Assembly (NCBI GenBank): GCA_938091165.1
Contig: CALKNK010000003.1
Span: forward strand, 1-61,689
Direction: 5' to 3'
DNA: 61,689 bases
From: an uncultured Ilumatobacter sp.
GTDB lineage: Bacteria; Actinomycetota; Acidimicrobiia; Acidimicrobiales; Ilumatobacteraceae
Shown here one piece after another: positions 59,501 to 61,689 of the stretch. Below the pieces are notes generated by a model. It did no database searches. It worked only from the letters and a program-made list of their open reading frames with translations, and had not been told where the DNA came from. Numbering within the stretch: the first letter of the stretch is position 1; each line of letters opens with the position of its first letter. A program made the translations under genes and the position numbers.

Positions 59501-61689
59501 TCAGTCAGGTGGTGCCAAGGTGATTGTGCAGCTGAACTCGGCGCCTTCGACAATGGTCAACGTTGCGATCGAACCAGCGTCGCGGAGGTCGCCGTCGCCT
59601 GCGATGACGGCGGCGTGCAGCGCGGCTGGGGCCGTGACCACGAGGCTCTCGACGGCAGCCTTCTGGCTTTGCTTCGCCTCGGTCTTCGCCCGCCGGACGT
59701 GGGCCAGGGTGTCGATAACTGGGTCGATCAACGTTGCGTCGCCAGTGAGTGCGCTCGGCGCGGGCCACGAGACTGCATGGACGCTGGTGGTGTTCCACCA
59801 GCTCCAAGCTTCCTCGGTTGCGAATGGGATCATCGGGGCGAACAGGCGCTGAACGGATCCGAGTGCTTCTCGCAGCGCACGCAGTGCAGAGTTCGCAGCT
59901 TCGGGCCCGCGCGAGTTGTAGGCGCGGCCCTTGACGAGTTCAACGTAGTTGTCGCAGAACCACCAGAAGAACGATTCCGTCCGGTCGAGCGCTCGGGCGT
60001 AGTCGAATGCTTCGAAGCCGGCGGTTGCCTCTGTAATGACCTCGTCGAGCTTGGCCAACATGGACAGATCGACCGGATCGGTCACTGCATCTGCGAGCGG
60101 GATCGAAGCGTCCGCTTCCGGGAAGGTCAAGACGAACTTGGTGACGTTGAGGAGCTTGTTGGCAAGCTTGCGGCCGACCTTCATCTGATCTTCGCTATAC
60201 GCGGTGTCGACGCCCGGGCGGCCTGAAGCAGACCAGTAGCGCACGGCGTCAGTGCCGTACTGGTCGAACAGGTCCATCGGGGTGACAACGTTGCCCTTCG
60301 ACTTCGACATCTTCTTGCGGTCCGGGTCAAGAATCCATCCGCTGAGCGCGGCGTGGCTCCAGGGTGCGACGCCATGTTCGTGGTGACTGCGCGTGATCGT
60401 GGAAAAGAGCCAGGTGCGGATGATGTCGTGACCCTGAGGCCGCATGTCGTAGGGGAAGACCCGTTCGAACAGACCGTCGCCTTCTTCCCAGTGCCCGGCG
60501 ATCTGAGGTGTGAGTGACGATGTCGCCCACGTGTCGAGGATGTCGGGGTCGCCAGCGAAGCCGTTCGGCTGGTCGCGCTGGTCTGCGGTGAAGCCGTTGG
60601 GCACGTCGGTCGATGGATCGATCGGTAAGAGGTCCTCGCTCGGCAACAAGGGCTCGTCGTATATCGGCTCCCCAGCTGCGTCGAGGCGATACCAGATCGG
60701 TACCGGAACGCCGAAGAAACGCTGACGGCTCACGAGCCAGTCACCGTTGAGACCCTCGACCCAGTTGTCGTAACGGTGCTGCATGTGGCCCGGGTGCCAA
60801 TGCATCTCGGTGCCACGTGCAACGAGGTCGGCACGCAGGTCTGCGTTGCGTCCACCGTTGCGGATGTACCACTGACGCGACGTCACGATCTCAAGTGGCC
60901 GGTCGCCGCGTTCGTAGAACTTGACGGGGTGCTGCAGGGGCCTGGGCTCACCGATGAGGATGCCCTGCTCGGTGAGTTGTTCGACCACGGCACGCTGCGC
61001 TTGATTTGGGTACTTGCCGGCAATCAGCGCATAGGCCTCGGGATCGACGTCGTGCTGTGCGTCGGGCAAGAGTCGGCCGTCGCGGCCGATGATGGCGCGC
61101 ATCTCGAGGTTCAGCTCGCGCCACCACGTGACGTCGGTGGTGTCGCCGAACGTACAGATCATGGCGATGCCGGTCCCCTTGTCGGGCTGGGCCAACTCGT
61201 GGGCGCGGATCTCGACCTCTTGGCCGTAGAGCGGCACGATCACCTTCGTGCCGAAATGCGGCTGGAAACGTTCGTCGTCGGGGTGCGCGACAAGCGACAC
61301 GCAGGCAGCGAGGAGCTCAGGGCGCGTGGTGTCGATGTCGATCGAGCCGGATCCGTCGGCTTTCTGGAACGGGATCTTGTGATACGCGGCGGGCCGCTCG
61401 CGGTCTTCCATCTCGGCTTGGGCGACGGCAGTGCGGAAATCGATGTCCCACAGCGTGGGGGCTTCCTGGCTGTAGGCCTCGCCGCGCTGTACGTTCCGCA
61501 AGAAGGCGCGTTGGCTGACGCGGCGGCTGCGCTCGTCGATGGTGGCGTAATGCTGTTTCCAGTCGACGCTGACGCCGAGGCGGCGGTAAAGGGCTTCGAA
61601 GACCTTCTCGTCTTGCTCGACGAGTTCGTCGCAAAGCTCGAGGAAATTCGGTCGCGAGATCGGCACGGCTTGGTGCTTCTTCGGTGGGT
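59501..61689 (-). CDS. valS: Valyl-tRNA synthetase (valS), 5' end outside the window
   Basis: The visible 728 codons are the C-terminal part of a class I synthetase that charges tRNA-Val. The frame stays open to the last base of the window, so the N-terminus with the HIGH motif is not seen. Present are the editing domain (WDIDFRTAVAQAEMEDRERPAAYHKI, TTRPELLAACVSLVAHPDDE, GTGIAMICTFGDTTDVTWW), the KMSKSKGNVVTPMDLFDQYGTDAVRYW motif and the helical anticodon-binding domain (LDEVITEATAGFEAFDYARAL). The ending lacks the usual long coiled-coil C-terminal arm of bacterial ValS, which is typical of this actinobacterial type. It ends near the L,D-transpeptidase gene. Confidence 0.95.
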   Translation of the reverse strand, partial: PPKKHQAVPISRPNFLELCDELVEQDEKVFEALYRRLGVSVDWKQHYATIDERSRRVSQRAFLRNVQRGEAYSQEAPTLWDIDFRTAVAQAEMEDRERPAAYHKIPFQKADGSGSIDIDTTRPELLAACVSLVAHPDDERFQPHFGTKVIVPLYGQEVEIRAHELAQPDKGTGIAMICTFGDTTDVTWWRELNLEMRAIIGRDGRLLPDAQHDVDPEAYALIAGKYPNQAQRAVVEQLTEQGILIGEPRPLQHPVKFYERGDRPLEIVTSRQWYIRNGGRNADLRADLVARGTEMHWHPGHMQHRYDNWVEGLNGDWLVSRQRFFGVPVPIWYRLDAAGEPIYDEPLLPSEDLLPIDPSTDVPNGFTADQRDQPNGFAGDPDILDTWATSSLTPQIAGHWEEGDGLFERVFPYDMRPQGHDIIRTWLFSTITRSHHEHGVAPWSHAALSGWILDPDRKKMSKSKGNVVTPMDLFDQYGTDAVRYWSASGRPGVDTAYSEDQMKVGRKLANKLLNVTKFVLTFPEADASIPLADAVTDPVDLSMLAKLDEVITEATAGFEAFDYARALDRTESFFWWFCDNYVELVKGRAYNSRGPEAANSALRALREALGSVQRLFAPMIPFATEEAWSWWNTTSVHAVSWPAPSALTGDATLIDPVIDTLAHVRRAKTEAKQSQKAAVESLVVTAPAALHAAVIAGDGDLRDAGSIATLTIVEGAEFSCTITLAPPD

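Overview
The window is a chromosomal segment of roughly 60% GC (judged by eye) from an actinobacterium. An acidimicrobial lineage such as the Ilumatobacter group fits best. This is an inference from three things: many F420-type LLM oxidoreductases and FadE-type acyl-CoA dehydrogenases, a mycofactocin locus with nicotinoprotein alcohol dehydrogenases, and actinobacterial ValS, LCP and L,D-transpeptidase genes. No phage, transposase, CRISPR, rRNA or tRNA gene was seen.

Layout. 1-3.4 kb (minus): haloalkane dehalogenase, acyl-CoA dehydrogenase, SnoaL-like protein and an atypical crotonase. 3.4-7.5 kb: sparse, with small genes, a SpoU methyltransferase, a strong hairpin and copy 1 of an intergenic element. 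7.5-11.8 kb: acyl-CoA dehydrogenase, nitroreductase, and an SDR overlapping an iron-sulfur (6-4)-type photolyase. 11.9-23.8 kb: acyl-CoA ligase, two Baeyer-Villiger-type monooxygenases, thioesterase, cupin, MFS transporter, methyltransferase-like protein, a YciI/FAD-monooxygenase pair and an SDR. 23.9-29.4 kb (plus): serine dehydratase, SDR, AroQ, Dabb, FAH hydrolase, HpcH aldolase and VOC protein. 29.5-36.2 kb: SMP-30 protein, three LLM enzymes, an EgtB fragment, a lipase-like hydrolase preceded by copy 2 of the element, a DinB-like protein and a cyclotransferase. 36.3-41.7 kb: CPA antiporter, hydrolase-OsmC fusion, Ung and a D-cysteine desulfhydrase-like enzyme.

41.7-57.2 kb is the most interesting part. 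It holds a compact mycofactocin biosynthesis core, mftA-mftB-mftC. The 45-residue precursor ends in the IDGMCGVY signature. Nearby are an OYE/FadH-like flavoenzyme of the type found with mycofactocin, PlsY and a PPOX flavoprotein. After a large M16 lipoprotein protease come two NDMA-dependent (mycofactocin-associated) zinc alcohol dehydrogenases. The second overlaps a MoxR AAA+ ATPase gene, which overlaps a VWA-protein gene. mftD, mftE, mftF and mftR are not in the window. The simplest reading is that MftABC starts the redox cofactor and the dehydrogenases use it. The MoxR-VWA pair may mature or reactivate the dehydrogenase; that part is a hypothesis.

57.2-61.7 kb: an LCP-family cell-wall ligase, a secreted L,D-transpeptidase and the 3' part of valS, which runs off the window.
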